A stretch of 64,000 bases of DNA from Bacillus sp. JCM 19034. Its GTDB lineage: Bacteria; Bacillota; Bacilli; Bacillales; Bacillaceae_D. The stretch lies in the NCBI RefSeq assembly GCF_001310635.1, contig NZ_BAXR01000001.1, forward strand, positions 186,001 to 250,000, read 5' to 3'. The notes below the pieces were generated by a model, which saw nothing but the letters and a program-made list of their open reading frames with translations, did not search any database and was not told where the DNA came from. Below, piece by piece: positions 37,070 through 49,136 of the stretch; position 1 is the stretch's first letter, and each line of letters starts with the position of its first letter. Made by a program: the position numbers and the translations under genes.

Positions 37070-37210
37070 GTGGAGAGTTATTGATATTGACGTATCAATG
37101 ATTTTTAGATGATGTTGAAATATAGAATTTATCCCAATTTTGATCCCTTAAAATGATATTTTGCATTCAAATGGTAATTCTAAATTTGAACGTGGTGGAG
37201 GTATTGGTTT

Positions 37211-38910
37211 GTGAATGATCTAATGAACATTTTACAGAAAATAGACCAAAAAGGGTATAAAGCTTATAAAGAAATAAAAGGAACTTACTTATTTCCAACT
37301 TATTTATTACATATAGACTATGTCCAAGGTGATCCCTTTGCTAGTCCATCCAAAGTTAGAATTTCGATTCCCTTAACAGAAGTGGCTATTAAAAAAGAAT
37401 GGTGCAAAAAACGTTATCGACGAGTTCGATGTGAGGATACTGTTGCAAGAAGGATTGGAAGCCATTTAAATAAGAAACGAAGTAATGTAAGAGGTGCTGG
37501 AAAAAGTGGACATATTTTGTTTGATGCACCTAAACAAAAAATTATCGAGCGTTCAGCGGTGATGATCGATGAGGAAGAGCTCATCGTTTGTTTAAGCGTT
37601 GTCTTACCCGCAAATGGGAGACGCATTGCTGCAAGGGATGCAGAAGCGTTATTTTGTTCTTATATTCCTGAAATTATTGAACGTGCAATTTTAAAATTAC
37701 CAAATAATGAGATTTCGAGTGCGATTAAGTTAGCAGACCAGCAGTTTACCATTCGTCAATTTATAAAGGAGCATGACTATATTGCCTTTATTGCAAATGG
37801 ATCTATTTTACCTCGTGAAAGTGGAGTGAGCGATTTACCGCTTAAAGACGGAGTCATTCCTTTTAAGTCACCAGAAAGTTTGGAAATTTCTATAAAAGTA
37901 CCACATCAAACAGAGCCGGTAAAAGGAATGGCAATAAAGAAAGGAATAACTCTAATAGTAGGTGGAGGTTATCACGGGAAATCAACGCTGTTAAAGGCTA
38001 TTGAAAATGGAATATATGATCACTGCGAAAAGGATGGTCGTGAATTTGTCATTACAGATGATCATGTTGTGAAAATTCGTGCAGAAGATGGACGTAGTGT
38101 AAACGAAGTAAATATCTCTCCTTTTATTACTACACTGCCATTAATGAAAAATACAATGAAATTTTCAACAGATAATGCAAGTGGAAGTACGTCACAAGCA
38201 GCGAATTTAGTAGAAATGTTAGAGGTAGGTGCAAAAGCGTTATTACTTGATGAAGATACAACAGCCACTAACTTTATGATACGTGATGCGAGAATGCAGC
38301 TGTTGATTGCAAAAGAGTTAGAACCGATTACACCTTCGTTGATAAAGTTGAACAATTAAAAGATGAAAAGGATGTTTCAACTATTATTGTGATGGGAGGA
38401 TCCGGTGATTACTTTGATGTAGCTGATCTCGTGATAAAAATGGAGCATTTCCGCCCTATCAATGTGACAACTGAAGCAAAACGGATATCGAAGCAAATAA
38501 AAGGGAATCGTCATCATGAAGGAGGGGCTTCATTTGGAGAAATTTCACATCGAGTACCGAAACCAATTAGTTTAAACAGTAGAAATGGTAAGAAGGTTCA
38601 AGCTAGTGCTCGCGGCTTAACAAAGATTCAGTATGGAGTAGAAATCATTGACCTCCAATATGTAGAACAATTAGTTGAAGAAAGTCAGACTAGGATGATA
38701 GCAGACGTTTTGTATTATTTGGAGCGAAATGGAATAATGAAACATAAAAAAACGATAAACGAGCTTTTAGAACTAGTTGAGAAGCAGTTAGAAGAGAAAG
38801 GAATATCGTTTGCATCGACATTTTATGGTCATCCAGGAGAAGTAGCTAGACCTAGACGATTTGAAATAGCTGCTGCCCTGAATCGTTTACGGTCTTTAAA
38901 AATTCAATAA
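37211..38910 (+). CDS. ABC-class P-loop ATPase of COG3044 type (one frame break)
   Basis: A large cytoplasmic ATPase of 566 residues after correction. It has the P loop GGGYHGKSTLLKAIENGIYDH, TDNASGSTSQAANLVE as an ABC-like signature, and the acidic Walker B ALLLDEDTTATNFM. The C-terminal part has VMGGSGDYFDVADLVI. The frame breaks at TT 38335-38336; one T gives PITPFVDKVEQLKDE. The GTG start follows GGTGGAGG. The family is widespread but unassigned and was sometimes mislabelled as isopentenyl diphosphate isomerase. No membrane segments or partner permease are present, so it is not a transporter part. RNA or protein handling has been proposed for related ATPases. Confidence 0.8.
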
Positions 38911-38915
38911 GTAAG

Positions 38916-38956
38916 ATTAAGGGACAGTAGTTTAGACGTACGTTCCCTTAATTTTT
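38916..38956 (+). terminator. Terminator between convergent ATPase and CBO0543 genes
   Basis: ATTAAGGGA (38916-38924) pairs with TCCCTTAAT (38944-38952) and is followed by TTTT. The T-rich flank works on the plus strand; the minus side is weaker. Confidence 0.75.
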
Positions 38957-39495
38957 AGAAAGAATTTTGTAAACCAATAAGAAATCAATGTTATCACAAT
39001 GTTAATTAGAAATAAATAAAATAAATTCATTCCATTTTCAAGCCGAAGGAGGTCCAGGATTAGAGAAAGACCACCAAAACCATAGGCAAAAATAAATGAA
39101 GCAATGATAGTATAAATATACATGTTACGTTTATAGTCCGTACAAAATTGATAAAGAAGCATAAATGTTACGGGGAATAACACAGTCGTTACGGTAATGC
39201 CGACTGGTAGCATATGAGTTAAACTATGAGGATGGATAATTAAGTTATTCATCGACATAATATTATCAATATTAGCCCACAAGACATGAGTTGTATATCC
39301 AAAAAAACATATTTCAAATAGCCTCTTTTTTTCAATTAATATGTATAAAATGATTAAAGGTAAAGTGATTGTGGCTACGTTTACCCAAAAATACCATGTG
39401 TCAAAACCGGCATAACGCGTCCAAAACTCAGTCGTTAAGGTTACAAGCTCTTCCTTTGTTTTTAAGATGTCTTCATATAAGTGTTCTTTATCCAT
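38932..39495 (-). CDS. CBO0543-family integral membrane protein
   Basis: A 187-residue protein with five hydrophobic segments (about 35-57, 64-84, 95-118, 125-147, 155-178) and short charged ends. The pattern FWTRYAGFDTWYFWVNV at the N-terminus and the five-helix layout fit the CBO0543 family of Bacillales and Clostridia, whose function is unknown. The ATG at 39495 is favoured, as GGAGG lies ten bases upstream, while the TTG at 39504 is too close. It stands alone and is convergent with the ATPase gene. Confidence 0.7.
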   Translation of the reverse strand: MDKEHLYEDILKTKEELVTLTTEFWTRYAGFDTWYFWVNVATITLPLIILYILIEKKRLFEICFFGYTTHVLWANIDNIMSMNNLIIHPHSLTHMLPVGITVTTVLFPVTFMLLYQFCTDYKRNMYIYTIIASFIFAYGFGGLSLILDLLRLENGMNLFYLFLINIVITLISYWFTKFFLKIKGTYV

Positions 39496-39647
39496 AATGA
39501 GCAAACCTCCATGTAAACAATTACATATAAATTAGTATGACCTATAGTCGAAAGTTTAACTCATAATAAAAAAATATAGTGTATATTGCCTAAAGCTTTA
39601 GTATGATAATGATAGAAACTTTTGCTAGACTAAGAGAAGGTGACAAT

Positions 39648-41849
39648 ATGGAAGATATGACTAATAGTGATGTATATCAGTATTATCAGTCATTGTTTAA
39701 ATTAAATAACAATCCATGTTTTATTTTAAACATGATGGTGAATTTATTTTATGTAATGAAGCAACATTAAAGCTATTTGATTACACAAACGAAGAATTTA
39801 TAAAAAAACCTTTTATTGAATTAATAGATGAGTCAAGACTAGCACAAACAGAGAAGCATATTAAGCGTATTTACCATGGTTATAAAGATCATTTTGAAAC
39901 AATAGTTCAAACGAAACATCAACAACGTTATGAATTAGCTTTAACTGCTGCCCCTATTTATAAAGACGGACAAATAGCAGCGGTAGTTGTGATGGCAAAA
40001 GATATTACACTCGAAAAAAAGCAAGAAATTCTTTTAAGCAGTCAGAATAAAATTTTAGAAATGATAACAAAGGACGCTCCGATTTCCGTTGTTTTAAATC
40101 ACGTTTGTTACTTAGTTGAAAGTGTATTGGACGGAGGAGTTACTTCGATTCTACTATTAGATCCTAGTGAAAATCGCCTAATTCAAGCTTCTTCGCCTAA
40201 TTTGCCAGCGAAACTTCCGAAGGTTATAAATAATATCCCAGTTGGTTATGGTAACGGTTCATGTGGTACAGCTGCCTATTTAAAAAAACCTATCATTGTT
40301 ACGGATATAGAAGTTAGCCCTCTTTTTAAAGACTTCCGAAACGTTTTGTTAGATTATGATTATCGTTCTTGTTGGTCAATACCTATTCTTGATAATAAAA
40401 ATAATGTCTTTGGCGTATTTGCTATCTATAATCAAGGTTCATGTGTACCAAAGGAAGATGATTTAGAAATTATTAAAAAAGCAACATATTTAGCCCATTT
40501 AATAATCAAACATTATCGAGCAGAAGAACGAATTAATTTTATGGCCTTTCACGATGACTTAACAGGTCTCGCTAATCGACGTCTATTTGATAAAAGAGTG
40601 AGAAAGACGATAACTGAAGCGACGAAAGATATAAAAATCGGACTACTGTATTTAGATTTAGATCGTTTTAAATTAATTAATGATTCATTAGGACATAAAA
40701 TCGGTGACCTATTATTAGTTGAAGTAGCTAAACGGTTAAATGCTTGTATAACGGATCAAGATACAGCTTCAAGGCAAGGCGGAGATGAATTTACAATCCT
40801 TGTAAATAATGTAAATAAAGAACGTTTGGAAAATTTAGCAAAAGTCATTTTACATAAGCTAGATACCCCATTTTATATTGAAGGACATGAAATCTTTGTC
40901 ACACCGAGTATAGGAATTAGCTTATATCCTGATGATGGAGATGAAGTGGCAGAGCTTATTCGAAAAGCAGATGTTGCGATGTATCAAGCAAAAACCAAGG
41001 AAGAAGTCATTATCAATTTTATGATCCGCAATTGGACAAACGGAATTATGCCAGACTAGAGCTCGAAAATGAGTTAAGAAAAGCCCTTAATCGAGAAGAA
41101 TTTCACCTTGTGTATCAACCGATTATTAATTTAACGTCAAATGAAATGGTGAGCGTTGAAGCATTATTACGTTGGAAAAATAAACGACTTGGTTCAGTAT
41201 CACCTCAAAAATTTATTCCAGTCGCAGAAGAAACTGGGATGATTATCCTATTGGTGACTGGGTTTTAAGATCAGCTTGTCAGCAATTAAAAGAATGGGAT
41301 CAAAAGGGTCTTTCGAACTTCACATTATCAGTTAACTTATCGATAAGGCAGTTTTATCAGCCTGATCTCATTAATAAAATTGCTGAGTACTTGAAGGTGA
41401 CCAATATTGAACCGAGCAGGTTAACAATTGAAATTACTGAAAGTATGACGATGAATGTAGAGACAGCTACCTTAATTTTAAAGGATCTAAAACGTTTAGG
41501 TGTTAATATTTCTGTAGATGATTTTGGGACAGGCTATAGTTCATTAAATTATTTAAAGACATTTCCAATAGACTATTTAAAAATTGACCAATCTTTCACA
41601 AAGGATATTACGAAATCAAAGGATGATGAAAATATCGCCAATATTATTCTTTTGATGGCTCATAATCTAGGGCTAAAAGTGATTGCGGAAGGTGTTGAAA
41701 CATATAAGCAACTAAAAATATTACGTTTAAATGAATGTGATGAAGCACAAGGATATTTATTTAGTAAACCGTTAAGACCTTTGGAGCTTGAAGAGCTGGT
41801 CAATAGTTTTAATCAGTTATTAACTAAATTAGCAAGTGAGAATTCATAA
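39648..41849 (+). CDS. PAS-GAF-GGDEF-EAL cyclic-di-GMP protein (three frame breaks)
   Basis: A soluble protein of about 734 residues after correction. The domains are PAS (about 12-125), GAF (about 135-290; GYGNGSCGTAAYLKKPIIV), GGDEF (about 300-465; ASRQGGDEFTILV, intact active-site motif) and EAL (about 480-730; VSVEALLRWKNK, ITESM, VDDFGTGYSS, LKIDQSF, AEGVET, QGYLFSKPL). It can in principle both make and break c-di-GMP, probably with one activity dominant. No RxxD inhibitory site is seen before GGDEF. Frames break at the T run 39726-39729, GG 40999-41000 and CC 41247-41248, each a lost base. All motifs are kept, so it is probably functional. ATG 39648 follows GAAGGTG. Confidence 0.88.
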
Positions 41850-41891
41850 AGTATATGAAAATGGGAACGTGATAATAGAAAATCAGAAAAG

Positions 41892-41920
41892 AGTACTGGC
41901 ATACAGTGCTTTTTTTGTTT
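41892..41920 (+). terminator. Terminator after the GGDEF-EAL gene
   Basis: AGTACTG pairs with CAGTGCT (one wobble) and runs into seven T residues. Confidence 0.75.
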
Positions 41921-41985
41921 TGGAATAAAAAATGGCTATTGAAGTTAATATATTTTACTATTATCAATGAGATAAGTTAGTAAAT

Positions 41986-41999
41986 TGAAAGCGTTTAAT
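41986..41999 (+). promoter_or_regulatory. Candidate cre upstream of the GH4 gene
   Basis: TGAAAGCGTTTAAT matches cre at 13 of 14 positions. A possible promoter, TTACAA (42011) and TATATT (42035), lies just downstream, so CcpA would bind above the -35. Confidence 0.6.
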
Positions 42000-42064
42000 C
42001 TACTTTGATGTTACAATTTTCATCATAATTAAATTATATTATCATGCCTATTAAGGAGGAAATT

Positions 42065-43564
42065 ATGTCATTTAAAGTAGCATTTATCGGTGCAGGTAGT
42101 ATTGGGTTTACTAGAGGACTATTACGAGATTTGTTAACGGTTCCAGAATTTCATAATATTGAAATTGCATTTACGGACATTAATGAACGTAACTTGGAAA
42201 TGGTAACGGAATTATGTCAGCGTGATATTGATGAAAATGGATTAAATATCCAAATTCAGTCATCGTTAGACCGACGCAAAGCATTGCGAAATGCAAGATA
42301 TATATTTACTGTTGTAAGAATAGGTGGATTAGAAGCATTTACAACAGATATAGAAATTCCTTTAAAGTACGGAATTGATCAATGTGTTGGTGACACACTT
42401 TGTGCTGGCGGCATTATGTATGGTCAACGAGGGATTGCAGAGATGATGAACATATGTAAGGACATACGTGAGGTTTGTGAACCTAATTGTCTGCACTTAA
42501 ATTATGCGAATCCGATGGCAATGTTAACATGGGCTTGTAATCAGTACGGTGGGGTACGAACAATAGGCTTATGTCATGGTGTGCAAGGCGGGCATCGGCA
42601 AATTGCAGAAGCGTTTGGTTTAGAAAAAGAAGACATCGATATCATTTGTGCAGGTATAAATCATCAAACGTGGTATATACAAGTGAAACATAAAGAAATA
42701 GACTTGACCGATAAGGTGTTAGAAGCGTTTGAAAACCATCCAGAATTTCGAAAGACTGAAAAGGTTCGAATCGATATGCTCAAACGTTTTGGTTATTATA
42801 GTACAGAATCTAATGGGCACTTGAGTGAATATGTACCATGGTATAGAAAGAGACATGATGAAATTCATGACTGGATTGATTTAGGAACATGGATTAATGG
42901 TGAAACAGGAGGATATTTACGTGTATGTACAGAAGGTCGAACATGGTTTGAGACTGATTTTCCAAATTGGTTAAAGGAACCGGCGTTATCTTATTCTTCT
43001 CGGGAGCGTGGTGAAGAGCACGGTTCGTACATTATTGAAGGATTAGAAACGGGAAGAGTGTATCGTGGTCATTTTAATGTTGTCAATAATGGAGTGATTT
43101 CTAATTTGCCAGACGATGCAATTATTGAGGCACCCGGTTATGTTGATCGTAACGGTATTAATATGCCACATATTGGTGATTTACCTCATGGATGTGCAGC
43201 AGTTTGTCAAGCAAGCATTTCTGTTCAAAGACTTTCAGTTGAGGCTGCAATTAATGGAAATGATAAATTGCTGCGACAAGCGTTTATGGTGGATCCCTTA
43301 GTTGGGGCGGTTTGTAACCCTCCTGAAATTTGGCAACTAGTTGATGAAATGCTCGTTGCCCAAGAACAATGGCTACCACAATATAAACTAGCAATTAAAG
43401 AGGCGAAGAAGAAACTTTCAACAGAACCGTTTATTCCAACACGTCAATATAAAGGGGCGGCTAGAATTAAACCAAAAACAGTCGAGGAAATGCAGCAAAA
43501 TCGTCATGAAGCAATGAAAAATGCTTCCGAAGCTGATAAAGCAAAAGAGAGACCTTCTTCATAA
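42065..43564 (+). CDS. melA: GH4 alpha-galactosidase (MelA-like)
   Basis: A 499-residue NAD- and metal-dependent glycosidase of family GH4. The N-terminal NAD motif is FIGAGSIGFTRGLLRDL. NYANPMAMLTWA and the metal-binding CHGVQ (Cys and His) are present, followed by GINHQTWY. GH4 enzymes oxidise C3 of the glycoside, eliminate, then re-reduce. The ATG at 42065 has AAGGAGG five bases upstream. The protein is some 50-70 residues longer than common MelA forms because of a basic, Glu/Lys-rich tail. A cre site upstream implies catabolite repression. Alpha-galactoside is the best guess, but GH4 specificity is hard to read and galacturonide is possible. Confidence 0.8.
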   Translation: MSFKVAFIGAGSIGFTRGLLRDLLTVPEFHNIEIAFTDINERNLEMVTELCQRDIDENGLNIQIQSSLDRRKALRNARYIFTVVRIGGLEAFTTDIEIPLKYGIDQCVGDTLCAGGIMYGQRGIAEMMNICKDIREVCEPNCLHLNYANPMAMLTWACNQYGGVRTIGLCHGVQGGHRQIAEAFGLEKEDIDIICAGINHQTWYIQVKHKEIDLTDKVLEAFENHPEFRKTEKVRIDMLKRFGYYSTESNGHLSEYVPWYRKRHDEIHDWIDLGTWINGETGGYLRVCTEGRTWFETDFPNWLKEPALSYSSRERGEEHGSYIIEGLETGRVYRGHFNVVNNGVISNLPDDAIIEAPGYVDRNGINMPHIGDLPHGCAAVCQASISVQRLSVEAAINGNDKLLRQAFMVDPLVGAVCNPPEIWQLVDEMLVAQEQWLPQYKLAIKEAKKKLSTEPFIPTRQYKGAARIKPKTVEEMQQNRHEAMKNASEADKAKERPSS

Positions 43565-43567
43565 TTG

Positions 43568-43605
43568 AAGTGCTCATAAGAGTTTTTCTTATGAGCACTT
43601 TTTTA
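43568..43605 (+). terminator. Terminator after the GH4 gene
   Basis: AAGTGCTCATAAG pairs perfectly with CTTATGAGCACTT around a T-rich loop, and is followed by TTTT. Confidence 0.9.
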
Positions 43606-43707
43606 GGTAGCTATATAAATGAAGTCGTAAATGGAAGCAAACAAATAACGTTATTATGTTAATTTTGCTGTTTTTATACTGAGAGTTAAAATTTGTTTGT
43701 TTTGAAC

Positions 43708-45328
<1,621 letters not shown>

Positions 45329-45341
45329 TGGGTTGAAACGT

Positions 45342-45382
45342 GCCTAATGTAGGAGGAGAATCTCCTTCCCATTAGGCTTTTT
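45342..45382 (+). terminator. Terminator after abfA
   Basis: GCCTAATG pairs with CATTAGGC, with an inner GGAG/CTCC stem, then TTTTT. Confidence 0.85.
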
Positions 45383-45508
45383 AATCAAAAATAACTATTT
45401 TCGAGTGATTAAGCTTCTTTACCATAGATTGTTTTTAAGAAGTGGACTAGTGTATGATAGTGGATGAATTCTTGAATAAATTGATCCATACAAGAGGAGG
45501 AAAGAGAA

Positions 45509-46554
45509 GTGGAAGTTGTTAAACTTTATTCGGACAAGTTGATAATCAAGATGTACATGAATATACGTTGAAAAATGATAATGGCATGGAAGTTGCATGC
45601 ATTGATTATGGCTGTATTATTACGAATATTTTAGCACCAGATCGAAATGGGAACTACGAAAGTGTTGTATTAGGGTTTGATTCATTAAAAGAGTATCAAG
45701 AGCACTCGCCTTATTTTGGGGCTATTTGCGGACGAGTAGCTGGCCGTATTAAAGCTGGTCAATTTAGTTTAAATAATAAATCATACAAGTTGGCACAAAA
45801 TGACGGCAATAACCATTTACACGGTGGAGTTAAAGGTTACGATAAAGTTGTTTGGAAGTCAGAACATTTTAAAGAAACAGACAAAGTAGGCGTCGTGTAT
45901 TCGTATTATAGTCAAGATGGTGAAGAGGGCTACCCAGGTAATGTGTCGATTGAGGTAACTTATTCATTGTCAAATGATAACCAATTCTCAATTGATTATA
46001 AAGCTGTCCCTGATCAGGATACATTGATTAATATGACGAACCATACATACTTTAATTTAAGCGGTAATTTAAAATCAACGATAAAAGAGCATACGTTAAC
46101 GATGAAAAGTAAGCAATTCTTAAGTTTAACAGATGATTTAATGCCAACAGGTGAATTCGTTGATAGTGAAGGTACAGTATTTGACTTTAGAAACGGTAGA
46201 AAGATTATCGAAGGAATTCAATCGAATGATAAGCAAAACCTTTTAGCTGGAAAAGGTTATGACCATCCATTTTTATTAGAGAAGAATCACGATGAAGAAA
46301 TTCGCCTCGAGGATGAGCAAAGTGGACGAGTACTAGTCATTGAGACAAATGAGCCGAGTGTCGTATTGTATACCGGCAATATGATAAGTGATAATTTTTC
46401 AGTTAGAGGTGTTCAGGCGGAGAAATATTTAGGCTTATGTCTTGAGACACAAGGGTTGCCTGATGCTATTCATCACGAACACTTTCCATCTGTTGTAACC
46501 AAGAAAGGTTCTACTTATAAGCGCAGAACGACGTATAGCTTTTTGACAAAATGA
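45509..46554 (+). CDS. galM: Aldose 1-epimerase (mutarotase, one frame break)
   Basis: A galactose-mutarotase-type enzyme of 348 residues after correction. The catalytic and binding segments are visible: GRVAGRIKAGQFSL, NNHLHGGVKGYDKVVW, NMTNHTYFNLSG and the catalytic Glu region VLYTGN...CLETQGLPDAIHH. The GTG start at 45509 follows GAGGAGG. The frame breaks at AAA 45521-45523 close to the start; adding one A gives EVVKTLFGQVDNQDVHEYTL. It interconverts alpha and beta anomers of the released sugar (arabinose or galactose) for the next enzyme. It stands between abfA and araD, which suggests L-arabinose as the main substrate. Confidence 0.9.
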
Positions 46555-46733
46555 ACTGTTTAAATAAGTAGCCGTTGGCTTTAATAAAGCAAATGCAATC
46601 AATAAGTAAGGTCTATTATGTATGCACTAGGTTTAATCGTGGATATTTATGAGTAACTTGTAATGAAATTAGCATTACGATCATGTTTCACTTTAAAGAA
46701 TTCCAACAAATTTATTATAAAACTATTTATTTA

Positions 46734-46754
46734 TTGTACGTACAAGTGTATAAT
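46734..46754 (+). promoter_or_regulatory. AraR box and promoter of araDA
   Basis: TTGTACGTACAA (46734-46745) is a perfect palindrome matching the core of the B. subtilis AraR consensus (ATTTGTACGTACAAAT). TATAAT (46749-46754) follows three bases later, so bound AraR would block polymerase. Confidence 0.85.
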
Positions 46755-46784
46755 GAACTTATAGATAGTAGTGAGAGGAGTGGA

Positions 46785-47480
46785 ATGGTTTTGTTAGAAA
46801 GCTTAAAAGAAGCAGTATTAGAAGCAAATCTCGCCTTACCTAAACATGGACTTGTTACGTTTACGTGGGGAAATGTAAGTGGTATTGATCGAGAGTCAAA
46901 CCTTGTAGTTATCAAGCCAAGCGGAGTTGAATATTCCGACTTAAAACGTGATGATATGGTTGTAGTGAATTTAGATGGAGAAGTGGTCGAAGGAGATCTT
47001 AAGCCTTCATCTGATACAGCTACTCACGTTACTCTATATAAGGCATTTTCAGAAATAGGTGGGATTGTTCACACTCACTCTCCATGGGCAACAAGTTGGG
47101 CACAGGCAGGAAAAGCTATTCCGGCGTTTGGAACAACTCAAGCTGATTATTTTTATGGAGAGATTCCATGCACGCGTGATATGACACAAGCTGAAATTCG
47201 CGGTGCTTATGAAATGGAAACAGGAAATGTCATAGTTGAAACGTTTGATAAAATTGATCCAATGCAAATTCCTGCTGTGCTAGTTAAGTCTCATGCTCCG
47301 TTTGTTTGGGGAAAGGATCCAGATAATGCAGTTCATAATGCTGTTGTCTTAGAGGAAGTTGCAAAAATGGCATCTAGAACATTACAATTAAACCCACATA
47401 CAACAGCAATGGATCAAGATTTACTTGACAAGCACTTTTTACGTAAACATGGTGCAAATGCTTACTACGGGCAAAATTAA
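46785..47480 (+). CDS. araD: L-ribulose-5-phosphate 4-epimerase
   Basis: A 231-residue class II aldolase/epimerase fold. It has [20 protein letters not shown], the zinc-binding [16 protein letters not shown] (two His) and a third His in KSHAPFVWG. It turns L-ribulose-5-P into D-xylulose-5-P. ATG 46785 follows AGGAG by four bases. The TTG at 46791, ten bases from AGGAG, would give 229 residues starting MLESLK, exactly the B. subtilis AraD length, and is an alternative start. The gene leads the araDA pair under an AraR box. There is no araB between araA and araD, unlike B. subtilis araABD. Confidence 0.93.
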   Translation: MVLLESLKEAVLEANLALPKHGLVTFTWGNVSGIDRESNLVVIKPSGVEYSDLKRDDMVVVNLDGEVVEGDLKPSSDTATHVTLYKAFSEIGGIVHTHSPWATSWAQAGKAIPAFGTTQADYFYGEIPCTRDMTQAEIRGAYEMETGNVIVETFDKIDPMQIPAVLVKSHAPFVWGKDPDNAVHNAVVLEEVAKMASRTLQLNPHTTAMDQDLLDKHFLRKHGANAYYGQN

Positions 47481-47522
47481 TATTGATTGTAAATATGAAT
47501 GGTCAATTAGGAGGATGAAGAA

Positions 47523-48997
47523 ATGTTAAAAGTAAAAGAGTACGAGTTTTGGTTTGTAACTGGTAGTCAAAATTTATATGGCCCTGAAACATTAGAACAA
47601 GTTGCTAAACATTCTAAGGAAATTGTAGCAGGGTTAAATGAAAATGACTTTGATTACAACATAGTATTTAAGCCTGTTGTCAAAACACCAGATGAAATTA
47701 GACAGCTTTGTATTGATGCTAATTCAGATCCAAATTGTGCGGGGATTATTACGTGGATGCATACGTTTTCACCAGCGAAAATGTGGATTTCTGGTTTAAC
47801 AGAATTACGTAAGTCGTTGTTACATTTGCACACACAATATAATCGTGATATTCCATGGGATAAGATTGATATGGATTTCATGAATTTAAATCAGGCTGCA
47901 CATGGTGACAGAGAGTATGGCTTTATCGGAACAAGAATGAAAATTGGCCGTAAAGTTGTAGTTGGTCACTGGCAGGATAAAAAAGTAATCAATCGAATTG
48001 GTAGTTGGGTCCGAACAGCTGTAGCTTACGAAGAAAGTAAAACGTTAAAGATTGCCCGGTTCGGTGATAATATGCGTGAAGTTGCTGTTACGGAAGGAGA
48101 TAAGGTTGAAGCACAAATTCAATTTGGTTGGTCAACATCATATTTTGGTATTGGTGATTTAGTTGCAAAAATGAATGAATTTACTAATGAAGATGTTGAA
48201 AAGCTTTTTGAAGAATATAAGGAAAAATATGATATTGCTGAAGATGAAAATATTGATTCTATTAAATATCAAGCAAAAATTGAATTAGGCTTAAAGCTTT
48301 CCTTAAAGAGGGTGGATTTACGGCATTTACGACAAACTTTGAAGATTTACACGGTATGGAGCAACTTCCAGGGTTAGCTGTACAACGTTTAATGGAACAA
48401 GGATATGGATTTGCTGGTGAAGGGGATTGGAAAACAGCAGCACTAGTTCGTTTAATGAAGATTATTGCTAATAATGAAGGAACTTCATTTATGGAGGACT
48501 ATACTTATCATTTAGAAGAAGGAAACGAACTAATTCTTGGTTCACATATGTTAGAGGTTTGTCCAACTGTGGCTGCTACAAAACCGACATTGGAAGTTCA
48601 TCCACTTGGTATTGGTGGTAAGGACGATCCTGCACGTATGGTCTTTGATGGAGATGCGGGTGAAGCTGTAAATGCTTCAATTATTGATTTAGGAAATCGT
48701 TTCCGACTTATTGTTAACGAAGTAGAAGCTGTTAAGTCGGAAATCGAAATGCCTAATTTACCAGTTGCTAAAGTTCTTTGGAAACCGAAGCCATCTTTAA
48801 GTGAATCAGCTGAAGCGTGGATTTATGCTGGTGGAGCTCACCATACAGTCTTTTCATTTAAAGTTACACCAGAACAATTATACGATTGGGCAACAATGGT
48901 CAACATTGAATGTGTCTTTATTAATGATAAGACAGAAGTTATGCAGTTCCGAAATGAATTAAAATGGAATGATATTGCGTATCGTTTAGATAAATAA
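47523..48997 (+). CDS. araA: L-arabinose isomerase (one frame break)
   Basis: An arabinose isomerase of 491 residues after correction. The signature [20 protein letters not shown] is at the N-terminus, and [18 protein letters not shown] and [20 protein letters not shown] follow. The active-site metal ligands lie in the [20 protein letters not shown] and [11 protein letters not shown] regions. The frame breaks at AAA 48305-48307, right before the first of these; one A restores [17 protein letters not shown]. It converts L-arabinose to L-ribulose. GGAGGATG precedes the start. It is 42 bases behind araD in one operon and is followed by a terminator. Confidence 0.95.
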
Positions 48998-49008
48998 CCT
49001 TTATTAAT

Positions 49009-49047
49009 AAGTGTCTTAGATGGTGAACCCATTTAAGGCACTTTCTT
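49009..49047 (+). terminator. Terminator of araDA
   Basis: AAGTGTCTTA-ATGG pairs with CCAT-TAAGGCACTT (one wobble), followed by TCTT. Confidence 0.75.
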
Positions 49048-49092
49048 AACCAATCGAATGAATTTTGCCTTATTGGAAGAAGTTGTGGTAAC

Positions 49093-49119
49093 ATGTACGT
49101 ATATTTATTAGTACGTAAA
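49093..49119 (+). promoter_or_regulatory. Two AraR-type half-palindromes before araR
   Basis: ATGTACGTATAT (49093) and TTAGTACGTAAA (49108) both contain the GTACGT core of the AraR operator. They lie 18-44 bases before the araR start, consistent with autoregulation. Confidence 0.7.
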
Positions 49120-49136
49120 GAATTGAGGTTACGACT

